Source: Ariolimax columbianus (Eukaryota > Mollusca > Gastropoda > Stylommatophora > Arionidae). From it: 64,000 nucleotides of DNA. The notes beneath the pieces are model-generated. The model had not been told where the DNA came from. It searched no databases and was given only the letters and a program-made list of their open reading frames with translations. Positions 1 to 11,870 of the stretch are shown in pieces (position 1 is the stretch's first letter; every line of letters starts with the position of its first letter). Position numbers and translations under genes: made by a program. The DNA lies in assembly GCA_036924085.1 (NCBI GenBank), contig JAVGWX010000018.1, positions 23,536,848 through 23,600,847 on the forward strand. The letters run 5' to 3'.

Positions 1-184
1 CCATGTTATCAATGATGCCATTATCTGATAACTCGGAAAAGCTGGAGTTTGGTTTGTTTGATAACAGCATGTTGATAATAACATAGACAGGGACTTCTTC
101 TTTTTCTTCGATTCTCGACTAAAAAATATCGTGTGATGTTGTGCAGTAGCGAGGTTGTGGTATCTGCACTTTTCTGGCCGATAT

Positions 185-2275
185 CCAACTTCATCACACA
201 TATCATATAATACATCCAACCTCCACCACACATACCTTATAAAGAACCCAAACCCCACCACACATACCTTATAAAACAACCAACCTCCACCACACATACC
301 TTATAAAAAACCTAAACTCCACCACACATACCTTATAAAACAACCAACCTCCACCACACATACCTTATTAAAAAACCCAAACTCCACCACACATAAGTTA
401 TAATATACCCAACTTCAACAAACATACCGTATAATAAACTCAACCACACATACCTTATAATACATTCAAACTTTACCACACTCACCTTATAATACAACCA
501 AACTTCAACACACATACCTTATAATACAATCAAACTTCACACACATACCGTTTAATACACCCAAACATCAAAACAATTATTTCGTAATACATCCAAAACT
601 TCACCACACATACCTTATAATGCATCAACACTTTACCACAAACATTTCGTAACACACCCAAACTTCCCCACACAAACCTTATAATACACCCAAACTTCAC
701 CACACAAACCTTATCATACACCCAAACTTCACCACACATACCTTTTTTTTTTTTTTTTGTTTGCGTTCTCCTTATTTCTCTTATCTCCAAAGGCGGTGTG
801 CGTTGCACTGTGGTTTTTATTTTGCGCCTGTCAGCCCAGTGCATCCGACTTCGGCATGCATTTTATGTAAGGGTCTGCTTCCTCCTGAATTTTCTAAGGG
901 TTTGCTTCCCCGGGGTAACAGCCGGTGCTGTGATGGGATCGAACCAAGCGCCTTTGGGTTGTGAGCCGTGCCACTTAACCACTAGGCCAAGCCGTCCCCT
1001 TACACATACCTTATAATACACTCAAACTTCACCACACAGACTTATAAAACACACAAACTTCACCACACGTACCTTATAATACACGCAAAGGTTTCCACAC
1101 ATACCTTGAAATACAGCCAAACTTCACACACATACCTTGTAATACAACCAAACTTAATACTTTATAATACACGATAACATCAGCACAATTAGCTCGTAAT
1201 ACACACACACTTCTCCAGACATACCTTATAATACATCCGAACTTCACCACACATACCTTATAATGCACCAACACTTTACCAGAACCTTTTCGTAGCACAC
1301 CCAAACATCATCCCACAAACCTTATAATACACTCAAACTTCAACCCACATACCTTATAATACTCGCAAACTTCACCACACATACCTTATAATTCTCGCAA
1401 ACTTCACAACACATACCTTATAATACACCCGAACTTCACCACACATGCCTTATAGTACACGCGAATTTCACCACACAAACCTTATAATATACCCAAACTT
1501 CACCACACATACCTTTTAATGCACCCAATCTTCCAAACACTTTTTATAGTACACCCATACCTTAATACAAACATTTCGTAGCACCCAAACTTCACCTCAC
1601 ATACCTTATAATACACGCAAACTTCACCGTCCTTTATAGTGCATCCAAACTTCACCTCACATACCTTATAATCCACCCAAACTTTACCACACATACCTTA
1701 TAATACACCTAAACTTCACCACACGTACCTTATAATACACGCAAACTTCACCGTCCTTTATAGTGCATCCAAACTTCACCAATCAAACCTTATAGTACAC
1801 CCAAGCTTTACCGCACATATTTTATAATACACCCAAATTTCACCTCACATACCTTATAATCCACCAAAACTTTACCACACATACCTTATAATACACCTAA
1901 ACTTCACCAGACGTACCTTGTAATACACCCAAACTTCACCCCACATACCTTATACCACACTCAAACTTCAACGCACATGCTTTTAAAAAACCCAAACTTT
2001 ACCATACATAACTTATAGTACAACCAAACTTCACGCACATACATTGTAATACAACCAAACTTAATACTTTATAATACACCTAAATATCAGCACAATTCTT
2101 TCGTAATACACCCAAACTTCACGATACATACCTTATAATGCCCTAACACTTTACCACAAACATTTCGAAACATACCCTAACTTCACCACACATACCCTAT
2201 ATTACACCCATAATTCACAACAAACAACTTATAATACACACACTTAATCACACAAATTTTATAATTCACCCAACT
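185..2275. repeat. 32-bp minisatellite, left arm of palindrome
   Basis: Degenerate tandem copies of a 32-bp unit containing CACACATACCTTATAATAC and CCAAACTTCACC. About 55-60 units are present once the SINE at 742-1001 is excluded. Units vary by substitution and short deletion, and the reverse complement fills the right arm. Short frames here are repeat artefacts. Confidence 0.9.
742..1001 (-). mobile_element. SINE-A copy 1 (tRNA-derived)
   Basis: Read on the minus strand, a tRNA-like head (about 1000-925) carries an A box (TGGCCTAGTGG) and a B box (GGTTCGATCCC). A body of about 160 bp follows and ends in a run of A (the T run at 743-758). The 9-bp direct repeats ACACATACC at 734-742 and 1002-1010 fit a target-site duplication, although the target is itself a tandem repeat. 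The right arm of the palindrome lacks this insertion. Copies 2 and 3 are at 11871 and 50652. Confidence 0.9.
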
Positions 2276-2660
2276 CCAATGGCATTGCTATTCTTAAAAA
2301 AAGGAAAACCAAAAACAGTACAAGAAATCCACACATAGACACAAATAGTACAAATTCAATTCTCTTCAACATTATAATAAAACTGCTCGTAATCATTTAT
2401 TATGGTTGGGAAGTCTATCGGTCAATCAATCAATCATTCAATCAATAAAAACAGTTTTAATCCTCGTAGAGCAAAGGTCTTAAAAAATACACCCTAATTC
2501 ATCAAGTGTTGACCTATCCATATCTATTATTATTTTTGAGGCATACCGTGTCTATAGGAGCAAGTTGGTAATCCCATGCCCATTCGTTCTTAAATAATAA
2601 TAATAATAGTTGCTCATCGCAAGCGTAAGCATCAGCTTATTACTGCGAAAAATGTTATCT

Positions 2661-2800
2661 TATGGCTGTAAAGACCAATCCTGGAACGGCATACCCTGCC
2701 ACATTCGGGCGCACATTCAGGGCGCACATTCTTGCACACATTCAGGGCGGAAATTCAAGGCATACATTCAGGTCAGACAGGATTGGTCTTTACAGCCATA
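2661..2800. repeat. Palindrome centre: perfect 23-bp stem, 94-bp loop
   Basis: Positions 2661-2683 and 2778-2800 are perfect 23-bp inverted repeats (TATGGCTGTAAAGACC start). The loop (2684-2777) has short imperfect repeats of GCACATTCAGGGC. This is the hinge of the 5.4-kb palindrome and could extrude as a cruciform or give a long hairpin transcript. Confidence 0.9.
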
Positions 2801-3189
2801 ACACATAATCTGATGCAGTCGCCATCCTCACTTGCGATGAGCAACTATTATTTTTATTATTTAAGAACCAATGGGCATGGGATTACCAACTTGCTCCTAT
2901 AGACACGGTATGCCTCAAAAATAATAATATATATGGATAGGTCAACACTTGATGAATTGGGGTGTATTTTTTAAGACCTATGCTCTACGGGGAGTAAAAC
3001 AGTTTTTATTAATTGAATGATTGATTTATTGATCGATAATCATCCCAACCATAATAAATGATTACGAGCAGTTTTATTATAATGTTGAAGAGAATTGTAG
3101 TTGTACTATTTGTGTGTATGTGTGGGGTTTCTTGAACTGTTTTTGGTTTTCGTTTCTTAAAGTATAGCAATGCCATTGGAGTTGGGTTA

Positions 3190-5300
3190 ATAAAAAAATG
3201 TTTGTCATTAAATGTGTGTATTATAAGATTGTTGTTGTGAATTATGGGTGTGTTATAGGGTATGTGTGGTGAAGTTTTGGTGTATTATACGGTACGTTTG
3301 GTGAAGTTTTGGTGTATTATAAGGTATGTGAGATGAAGTTTTGGTGTATTATAAGGTATGTGAGATGAAGTTTTGGTGTATTATAAGGTGTGTGAGATGA
3401 AGTTTGGGTGTATTATAAGGTGTGTGAGATGAAGTTTTGGTGTATTATAAGGTACGTTTGGTGAAGTTTTGGTGTATTATAAGGTATGTGAGATGAAGTT
3501 TGGTTGTATTATAAGGTGTGTGAGATGAAGTTTGGGTGTATTATAAGGTGTGTGAGATGAAGTTTTGGTGTATTATAAGGTACGTTTGGTGAAGTTTTGG
3601 TGTATTATAAGGTATGTGAGATGAAGTTTTGGTGTATTATAAGGTGTGTGAGATGAAGTTTTGGTGTATTATAAGGTACGTTTGGTGAAGTGTTGGTGTA
3701 TTATAAGGTACGCTTGGTGAAGTTTTGGTGTATTATAAGGTATGTTTGGTGAAGTTTTGGTGTATTATAAGGTACGTTTGGTGAAGTTTTGGTGTATTAT
3801 AAGGTATGTTTGGTGAATTTTGGGTGTATTATAAGGTATGTGTGAAGAAGTTTTAATGTATTATGAGGTATGTATGGTGAAATTTGAATTGATTATACAA
3901 TATGCTTGTTGAAATTTTAGCATACTTAAATGTATGTGCGTTGAAGTTTGGTTGCATTACTTTATGCTTGATGTTACGTTTGGGTGTATTATAAAGTACA
4001 TATGTGAGGTTTGGTGTACTATAAGGTTTGTGCGGTGAAGTTCGGGAGTATTATAAGGTTTGTGTGGTGAAGTTTGCGAGTATTATAAGGTTTGTGGGGT
4101 GAAGTTTGTGTATTATATTGTAGGTGTGGTGAAGTTTGGGTGTGTTATGAAATATTTGTAGTAAATAGTTCATGCATTTTAAGGTATGCATGGTGAAGTT
4201 TTGGTGTATTATAAGGTATGTGTTTTTAGCTTTGGGTGTATTATAAAGTATGTGTACTGAAGTTTGGGTGTATTATAAGGTATGTGCGGTGATGTGTGGG
4301 TGTATTACGAAAAAATTGGGCTGATGTTTGCATGTATTATAACATATAAAGGTTGGTTATATTATAAGATATGTGTGCTGAAGTTTGAGTGTATTATAAA
4401 GTCTGTGTGGTAAAGTTTGAATATATAATGAGATACGTGTGAAGAAGTTTGAATGTATTATATGGTATGTGTGGTTAAATCTATTTTATTATATGGTATG
4501 TTTGTTGAAGTTTGGGTGTATTATAACGTATGTGTGGTGAAGTTTGGGTGTAATACATAATCTTCGATTTGAAGTTTGGGTGTATTATAAAATATGTGTG
4601 TGATATTTGGTTGTATTAAAAGGTATGTGTGGTGGAGTTTGAATGTATTATATGGTATGTGTAGTTAAATTTGAATTTATTTTACGGTATGTTTGTTGAG
4701 GTTCGGGTGTATTATAAAGTATATGTGTAAAGTTTTGTGGTATTATAAGCTATGTGTGGTGGAGTTTCGGTGTATTATAAGATATGTGTGGTGGAGTTTC
4801 GGTGTATTATAAGATATGTGTGGTGGAGTTTCGGTGTATTATAAGATATGTGTGGTGGAGTTTCGGTGTATTATAAGCTATGTGTGGTGGAATTTCGGTA
4901 TATTATAAGGTATGTGTGGTGGAGTTTGGGTGTATTATAAGGTATGTGTAGTGGAGTTTGGGTGTATTATAAGGTATGTGTAGTGGAGTTTGGGTGTATT
5001 ATAAGGTATGTGTAGTGGAGTTTGGGTGTATTATAAGGTATGTGTGGAGGAGGTTTGGTGTATTATAAGGTATGTGTGGAGGAGGTTTGGTGTATTATAA
5101 GGTATGTGTGGTGGAGTTTGGGTGTATTATAAGGTATGTGTAGTGGAGTTTCGGTGTATTATAAGCTATGTGTGGTGGAATTTCGGTATATTATAAGGTA
5201 TGTGTGGTGGAGTTTGGGTGTATTATAAGGTATGTGTAGTGGAGTTTGGGTGTATTATAAGGTATGTGTGGAGGAGGTTTGAGGTATTATAAGGTATGTA
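3190..5300. repeat. 32-bp minisatellite, right arm of palindrome
   Basis: Reverse-complement form of the left-arm unit (GTGTATTATAAGGTATGTG and GTGAAGTTTGG). It holds about 65 units in local sub-families: an AGATGAAG type at 3340-3660, a TTTGGTGAAG type at 3680-3830, and GGTGGAGTTT higher-order blocks at 4740-5270. The two arms have evolved separately by local amplification. Confidence 0.9.
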
Positions 5301-5459
5301 TGGGGAAGAATGGATGTCGACCAGAAAAGTACATATATCACAACCTCACTACCGCACAATATCACAACCCATTTTTTAGGTCGGGAAGCGAAGAAAAAGA
5401 AGAAGAAGAAGTCCATGTTGATTTTATTATCGACACGCTGTTATTAAACAAACCAAACT

Positions 5460-5790
5460 CGTTGTATTACGACGTAGTCTATTTGGTTTCTAATTTTCCC
5501 ATCTGGAGAGGTCCATGTATATAACATTCTTGGATGTTGTCTGAACAAGGTGTTTGTGATTGTGAGGTTATTCTCTAAACAGAAATCAATTCGTGTTTCA
5601 CCTCTTTCCTTTTTTTGTCCAAAGCCGAAATGCCCTATTGCTTCTTTCTCATCTTCTGCTCTTTCTGTTCCTGTTTTTACATTAACATTTCCAGTAATTA
5701 CGACAATGTCTCTTCTTTCTATGTTATTCAAAGTCTCGTGTATTCCATCGTGAAATGTATCTATTTCTTCATCTTTTACAGCAATACAAA
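5460..5790 (-). pseudogene. RTE-type LINE endonuclease fragment
   Basis: About 110 codons on the minus strand match the second half of the apurinic-like (EEP) endonuclease of RTE-type non-LTR retrotransposons. Visible blocks are VVITGNVNVKTG (family GDxNAKxG, here with the catalytic Asp position read as Asn), GQKKERGETRIDFC, the TNTLFRQHPRMLYTWTSPDG block and NQIDYVVIQ. The frame is cut at about 5470 by the palindrome and at about 5790 by the 14-bp array, so no reverse transcriptase follows. It is a dead fragment. Confidence 0.8.
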
Positions 5791-5799
5791 GAACACGTA

Positions 5800-7090
5800 G
5801 AGGAAAACTAAGACAAGAAAAACAGGACCAGAAGAACAATATAAGAACAACATGAAAAGGAACGAAAAATAACAACACGGACAAGTAGAGAAGGGTAAGG
5901 AAAAACAGGACAAGAAGAACAAGACATAAAGAACAGGGCAAGATGAACAGAACAAGAAGAACAGGACAAGAAGGACAGGACATGAAAAACAGAACAAAAA
6001 GACATTGAAAATAACTATATGGACACAAGACAATACAAGAAAAACACTTCAAGATAAACAAACAAGAAAAACAGGACAAGAAGAACAGCACCAAAAGAAC
6101 ATCACAAGAACAAATGGACCAGAAGAACAGGACAAGATAAAATGGACCAGAAGAACAATACAAGAAGAACATAAAAGGGAAAATAATAACACAGACTAGA
6201 AGAACAGGGACAAGAAAAACAGAACAAGAAGAACAGGACAAAAAGAACAGGACAAGAAGAACAGGACAGGAAGAACAGGACAAGAAGAACAGGACAGGAA
6301 GAACAGGACAGGAAGAACAGGACATGAAGAACAGGACAGGAAGAACAGGACATGAAGAACAGGACAGGAAGAACAGGACATGAAGAACAGGACAGGAAGA
6401 ACAGGACATGAAGAACAGGACAGGAAGAACAGGACATTAAGAACAGGACAGGAAGAACAGGACAAAAAGAACAGGACAAAAAGAACAGGACAAAAAGAAC
6501 AGGACAGGAAGAACAGGACAAAAAGAACAGGACAAAAAGAACAGGAAATGAAGAACATGGTAAGAAGAAGATAACAAGTAAAACAGGACATAAAAACAAG
6601 AAGAATAGCAATATGGACTAGAAGAACGGGACAAGATGAACAGTACTCATAGTACAGAACAAGAAAAACAGAAAAAAAGAACAAGAAAAATAACAACTTT
6701 TAGTATTATTATAAATGTATAAGAAGAACAGCACAAAATGAACAGGACGAGAAAAACAAACCCAGAAAAACAGGACAAGAAGAACAGGACAAGAAGAACA
6801 GGACAAGAAGAACGGGACAAAAATCCTAAGAAAATAACAATATGGACGCAAACAATACAAGATGAACATTTCAAGATAAACAAGACAAGAAAAACAGGAC
6901 AAGAAGAACACGGGCACGATGATGAAGAAGAAGACAGAATCAAGAGGAAAAAGAACACGAAGATGATGAAGAAGACAGTAACAATCAGAACAAGGACACG
7001 AATATGAAGAAGAAGACAGAAACAAGAAAAACAAGGACACGAAGTAGATAACAACGATCAAGAACAGAAACAGCACACGCCAACGTAACA
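5800..7090. repeat. 14-bp minisatellite (GAAGAACAGGACAD)n, left copy
   Basis: Tandem 14-bp units, purest at 6200-6550 and degenerate elsewhere, with A-rich interruptions. The reverse complement is the array at 35330-37320. Since 14 is not a multiple of 3 and the unit lacks stops in most frames, long meaningless frames appear on both strands. Confidence 0.9.
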
Positions 7091-7299
7091 CCCTCCATGT
7101 TTAACATGTTTTGACAATCCTCTGTGCTCCATGAACTACGATTGTTACACTAATTCTGTGACCTTGACGGTCGATCTCAGCCTTGAGTTAGGGATAATGT
7201 ACTTGTGTGTCACGACCAGTGTGTAAGCAAAATGACAGTTACTCAGTTCTCTATTTATATCTTGTCTATGGCATAACATAGTGGTTAGATGGGGTCTTT

Positions 7300-7630
7300 G
7301 TGTATGACAAGGACAAGAAAAGCACAGAGAGCATTTCGTAAGAGGCGACTAACTGTGTGACATGGCATAACACTGGCCATGGTTAGGTGGTTTGTTAAAA
7401 GCAGAATAGATGGCGCCTAACAGGCTGCGGGTCTAATTTGATCTAGTGTTTGAGTCTATTGAAATGGACTCGCACATCGGTTAACTACCCTCCGTAAGTA
7501 CTTGTCCCAAGGCAGCGGAGTATTAGGAGTATTAAGCTGCTCGAGCATAGCCCACTGAGCTGAAATCTCCCGGCTACATCTAGCTCATTCCAGAGCTGGG
7601 ACATGCACAGGAGCATCTGCCACTGTAGAA
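7300..7630 (+). repeat. Family F dispersed repeat, copy 1
   Basis: About 300 bp containing GATGGCGCCTAACAGGCTGC, GATGGACTCGCACATC and CTCGAGC. It ends in a segment (GGGAC..GCACAGG..CATCTGCC) that becomes the unit of the adjoining 50-bp array. Related copies: 7996-8285, 34125-34415 (minus), 61470-61840, with partial minus copies at 23290-23410 and 44215-44345. I cannot assign it to a named family and see no clear pol III promoter. Confidence 0.75.
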
Positions 7631-7995
7631 GTACAGGTCAACTAGGTGGGACCTGTACTGGGGCATCTGCCCCTGTAGAAGTACAGGTCAACTAAGTGGG
7701 ACCTGCACTGAAGCATCTGCCACTGTAGAAGTACAGGTCGACTAAGTGGGACCTGCACTGGGGCATCTGCCCCTGTAGAAGTAAAGGTCGACTAAGTGGG
7801 ACCTGCACTGAGGCATCTGCCCCTGTAGAAGTACAGGTCGACTAAGTGGGACTTGCACGGGGGCATCTGCCCCTGTAGAAGTACAGGTTGACTAAATAGA
7901 ACCTGCACTGGGGCATCTGCCCCTGTAGAAGTACAGGTCGACTAAGTGGGACCTGCACTGGGGCATCTGCCCCTGTAGAAATACAGGTCGACTAA
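7630..7995. repeat. 50-bp minisatellite, left copy (about 8 units)
   Basis: Units contain GGGGCATCTGCCCCTGTAG and ACAGGTCGACTAAGTGGGAC. The unit is the 3' end of family F, present once in the unexpanded copy at 61790-61840. The mirrored array is at 34415-34965. Confidence 0.9.
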
Positions 7996-8285
7996 GAGCT
8001 AAGAAGATCTATGGTGTAACGCCGGCTATGGTTAGGTGCTTTGTTTAGAGCAGCATAGATGGCGCCTAACAGGCTGCGGGTCTACTTCCCTCTAGCGTTT
8101 TAGTCTATTAAGATGGACTCAAACATCTATTTACCCCCCTCCGCAGCACTTATGCCAAGAGAGAAAGTACATTTCTCGAGCCTATTCGGCTAAGCAGGAA
8201 ATCCTCATCCCGGCTTCATCCAGCTGACGTCAGAGCTGGGACTTGCACAAATAAAAATACAGGTCAACTAAGACTGTGACTAGAC
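7996..8285 (+). repeat. Family F dispersed repeat, copy 2
   Basis: Second copy in the same arm, directly after the 50-bp array, with the same internal blocks (GATGGCGCCTAACAGGCTGC, CTCGAGCC). Its partner in the other arm is 34125-34415. Confidence 0.75.
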
Positions 8286-8324
8286 TTACCACATTTTACA
8301 ATATACAGTGGAGACTAGCTTCTT

Positions 8325-8690
8325 GTCAGACAGACAAAGCATGTAGATCAGACATGTCAGTCAGGCTCAGATAAAATATACCAGGCGATACCCCCCCCCC
8401 CGCCCCCCACCTCATATCACCCCCCACCTCGTACCTCACTTTCACGTAGGTATCCCCGGAGTATGCTGTTTTCATGCAGCCTGGCTAACGAGTTGCAGGA
8501 TTGGCGTGATCCTTGTAGTAGTAAGCGAGACACAGTTGAAGGCAAGGATTTTACAACTGCGTGGAGGACCCTAGTCTACCTTCATCAGTACGCTCGGAAT
8601 GTGAGGAAAGCTACCGCAACCCGTCACTTAACGTCTTTTTCAGAGCACACACAAGTGAAATTTGACTCATTGTGGGCACTCTACAACAAC
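8325..8690 (+). mobile_element. Family B element, (CAA)n-tailed
   Basis: Shares with the other family B copies the block GCCTGGCTAACGA, a GATC..GTGATCC..GTAGTAGT segment, AGGAAAGCTACCGCAACCC, ACGT..TTTTCAG and CTCATTGTGGGCA followed by (CAA)n. A C-rich stretch at 8390-8430 lies in the 5' part. The tail has expanded into the trinucleotide tract at 8684-8835. Its mirror copy is at 33710-34085. Confidence 0.8.
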
Positions 8691-8835
8691 AACAACAACA
8701 ACAACAACAATAACAACAACAACAACAATAACAACAACAACAACACTACTACTACTACTACTACTACTATTACTACTACTACTACTACTATTACTACTAC
8801 TACTACTACTACTACTATTACTACAACGACAACAG
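8684..8835. repeat. (CAA)n-(ACT)n trinucleotide tract
   Basis: Pure CAA with single AAT interruptions, then ACT repeats. It sits exactly where the (CAA)n tail of family B begins, so it is probably an expanded tail. Confidence 0.9.
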
Positions 8836-9404
8836 CAATAGACAGTGATATATCGACTTACGTCGCTTGTTAATTACAACCATGCTTCAAACTTGAGGCG
8901 CTTGATTCGTAGTTACGGCTCCATCGCGACATGACTCTATCGCTCACTTCTAAACATATAACTGGTGTGCATACTGGGGTCGCTATTGTTCGTTCGTATA
9001 ATAAAGGTAAAGTAACGTAAAGTAACCCATAGCATTACTGCCGTAGGGGTGTGAGGTGTTAGCGATCTCACATTTCAAAGGCTCGAGTACATGAGGACGG
9101 TAGCCATCTTCTCTCCCTCGCCGCTTTTACTTCCCGTACTGAATCGGTAGGTTAAGCTTACGTGACGATTACTGTGTGTTACCTACAACGTTAAAAAAAA
9201 AGAACCAGTGTCTCGAGTTGCTACAATTGTCCAGTTACGATGATGGGCGAGACCTAACAAGTTCTAGTAAGTTTGGTGAATGTCTGCATTTTGAAGCACT
9301 GATGTAAGGCTTGCCACTTTTGTGAATGTTGAGTACCTTTAGCATACCTAGCTTCTTGTGTGTTTTCTCTCCTTCCCTATTATTTTTCTTCTTCGTCTAT
9401 TTAG

Positions 9405-9915
9405 TTTTGATTGTTGTTATTGTTGTTGCTGTTGTTATTGTTGTTGTTGTTGCCATTGTTGTTGTTGTTATTGTTGATGTTGTTGATGGTGTTGCTGTTG
9501 TTGTTGTTGTTGCTGCTGTTGGTGGTGTTGCTGTTGTTATTGTTGTTGTTGTTACTGTTGGTGGTGTTGATGTTGTTATTGTTGTTGATGCTATTGGTGG
9601 TGTTGTTGTTGTTATTGTTGTTATTGTTGATGTTGTTGGTGGTGTTGCTGTTGTTATTGTTGTTGCTGTTGTTGCCTTTGTTGTTGATGTTATTGTTGAT
9701 GTTATTAGTGGTGTTGCTGTTGTTGTTGTTGTTGATGCTGTTATTGTAGTTGATATTTGTGTTGTTGCTTTTGTTGTTGTTGTGGTTGCTCTTGTTTGCT
9801 GTTTTTATTGTTGTTGCTTTTGCTGTTGTTCATGCTGTTGATGTATTGTTGTGGTTGTCGCGGTTGTTATTATTATTACTGTTGCTGTTGTTGTTGTTGA
9901 TGCTGTTATTGTTGT
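9405..9915. repeat. (GTT)n-rich tract
   Basis: About 500 bp of GTT with GTG, GCT and GAT interruptions; the mirror tract is at 32440-33055. The poly-Leu or poly-Val frames it creates are not genes. Confidence 0.92.
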
Positions 9916-10400
9916 TGATAGACAGACAAAGGGGCAGACGAACTGATAAACGGACGGATATAAACTGACAGGAAGACTGACAGCCGGATAGACGAGCGCA
10001 CGGACGGACGAACGGACGCATACAGACAGACAAGACAGACAGACGGACGAAAAAAACAGACAGTAGGTCGGGCGGACGGATGGATGGATGGATGAACACA
10101 CAGAGAGACATACAATTTGAGAAAGAGACAGGCAGAGATAGATCAAGTTTGTGGTAAGAAATTGAAAAAAGGTCAAGAGAAAAGTACATACACTATTCTC
10201 AGAACACTTACCTTCTGATCAAGTTGGTCTGCTTTGCCCTAAAGCCCTTGTATAAACTTTTGTCCTTCAACTGCTTATATAGATACAACGCTGAGTTACA
10301 GGCCACTAGAAAAAGTTCTCGTGACTGTTAACAACAGTACCCTCATAACATGTGCAGGATTAAATATGTGCGTCTGATTTGGCGGATCTATTTGTGGTGT
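9915..10400. repeat. Direct segmental duplication, copy 1 (partner 18880-20035)
   Basis: Begins with a (GACA/GACG)n tract (9918-10115), then a unique part with GAGAAAGAGACAGGCAGAGA, GAACACTTACCTTC, GCCCTAAAGCCCTTGTATAA and a G run at 10408-10425. The same order recurs on the same strand at 18880-20035, where a LINE-A fragment splits it. Confidence 0.82.
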
Positions 10401-10425
10401 TGGGGAAGGGCGGGGGGGGGGGGGG

Positions 10426-11030
10426 GCATCTACAGTGATAAACGCTCCACAACAACAACAAAATCAATAACCTACTTGCTCCGAAACTCAGCGCTAAACC
10501 AGGTTTATATTTACACAATTACGCAATCTGAAATGTGCCACACCATCTTTGTAAGAGAAGCCTAAGCTCGCTGTAACGCCCCGTCAAGTCTTACACCGAA
10601 ACAACACAACAATGAGTAGTAAATATAAAATAGTGATAATTAATATGTAAAGCATTAACAAAGAACACGAAAAATGAGAGTATTACACTTTATTCGTCTG
10701 TTCCCTGGGATAAATGGTAATTGCTAAATAGTAACATTATTCCCATATTTGTTCGTTCGACTCAAGACATCCACATTAGACACTGTAACAAAGGCAGGAC
10801 GTAGACAGCTCAAGTCTTACGACACTGCAGAATGTCTTTTCGTGCATGGGGTGGGCAGCGACCATTTTCTTCTTTTGTCATCAAAGAACATTGCGCAATT
10901 GTTCAACCTCTGTACAGCTAACCTGGAAATGGTGCTACAAGTGAACAGAACCGTTACGCCATTTGCAGATTATCTTTCTTCTTTGCGTTCATGATATTTG
11001 GTCATGTTATATCTGCAGGCCAGTCGCAGT
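10426..11030. other. No recognisable feature
   Basis: About 600 bp with no recognised gene. An 81-codon open frame at 10749-10994 (plus) has no motif I recognise. Confidence 0.5.
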
Positions 11031-11034
11031 GACG

Positions 11035-11700
11035 AAGTATTTAGTTTTCAGCAGGTCGGAGCGGCTGCCCCACAGCTTTTGTCTCAGCTCCGCATCCTTT
11101 AACAAGGACTGTTATCTCATTTCCATATAGAGTGGCCATTCCTGTTCAGGATTCTGGTCCCCTGTTCCACATAGGCATTTATCGTTGTGTGAGATCTGTA
11201 ATCGGTCTAGATGTTCTAGTAGTCTGCAGTGATCAGTTCTCAGGCGGAGGAAGGTAGTTTGTTGGTTTATTTTGAGTTTGTGAATTAGATCTGGTCTACT
11301 GCTTAATTTCATGTCTTCTCTCAAATTGTTGTATAAACTGATTTCTGATGATGTTCTTGGTCCCCATGTGTTCTATGCGGTGATTAAATTGTGCCTTTCG
11401 ACTGCCATCTTTTGCTAGAGTACAAGTTCTCTTATTTTGTTTGATTCCACAGTATGAGTGGATCCATTTGACCGCTATTGTTTAGGATCTCTCATGTTTT
11501 CTTAGTTCTGCTATGATTTCTGATAACATCGGTTCGTTCAATTTTCTGTAATTCCTCTATTAGATATCTGCAATCTCTTAAGACAACTATTTTTGCTGGT
11601 CTTTGCTTTTCTCTATCCAGTATTCTCAGTGCTCGCAAGAGTGCCATAAATTCTTCTGTTAAGTTTGTGGACAATTTTCCGGTTGGAAAAGCCTCTATAG
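11035..11700 (-). pseudogene. LINE-E remnant: RNase H and C-terminal zinc knuckle
   Basis: Three shifting minus-strand frames together read as the RNase H domain of a non-LTR retrotransposon. In order they show FPTGKLSTN..EEFMALLRAL with AKIVVLRDCR (near 11690-11560), VKWIHSYCGI..LAKDGS (near 11470-11410), then FLRLRTDHCRLLEHLDRL and a knuckle-like CLCGTGDQNPE (near 11240-11140). Two or more frameshifts and a missing RT domain mark it as dead. It is related to, but clearly diverged from, LINE-A at 27.5 kb. Confidence 0.75.
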
Positions 11701-11722
11701 ATTATCTTTGAAGATGGGACCA

Positions 11723-11862
11723 TCATGCAATAAGAGTTTTGAAAATCATGCAATAAGATTTTTGAAGATCATGCAATACGCGTTTTGAAGATCATGCAAT
11801 ATGAGTTTTGAAGATCATGCAATATGAGTTTTGAAGATCATGCAATATGAGTTTTGAAGGTC
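11723..11862. repeat. 23-bp tandem repeat, 6 units
   Basis: Units of GATCATGCAATATGAGTTTTGAA, directly upstream of the SINE-A insertion and next to the RNase H remnant. Confidence 0.88.
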
Positions 11863-11870
11863 AAGTTATG

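Larger units (their letters stand above)
45..5470. repeat. Giant near-palindrome (inverted repeat with 94-bp loop)
   Basis: The left arm (about 45-2683) and right arm (about 2778-5470) are reverse complements. The match is seen in the outer ends (60-170 against 5320-5450), in the minisatellite that fills both arms, and in the non-repetitive inner part (2270-2683 against 2778-3190), which pairs at roughly 90% by eye. The element breaks an RTE endonuclease frame at about 5470, so it looks inserted. It could be a foldback-type transposon or an inverted duplication. I see no transposase inside. An assembly artefact at a haplotype junction is possible. Confidence 0.85.
5800..9915. repeat. Large inverted duplication, left arm (partner 32440-37320)
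   Basis: The order of parts here is mirrored at 32440-37320: 14-bp array, unique 7080-7300, 50-bp array, family F, family B with its trinucleotide tail, unique 8880-9400, then (GTT)n. The unique part 8990-9400 pairs with 33040-33490 at about 95% by eye. Indels differ: this arm has two family F copies and 8 units of the 50-bp array, while the right arm has one F copy and 11 units. The right arm also has about 50 extra bases near 35175-35225. Confidence 0.88.

Noticed and set aside
9326..9841. Val/Leu-rich frames resembling membrane proteins (also 32412-33135)
   Set aside because: Low-complexity (GTT)n; the same tract occurs mirrored in the duplication.
10749..10994. 81-codon frame as a possible small gene
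   Set aside because: No motif, splice support or recognised homology; length expected by chance in this composition.
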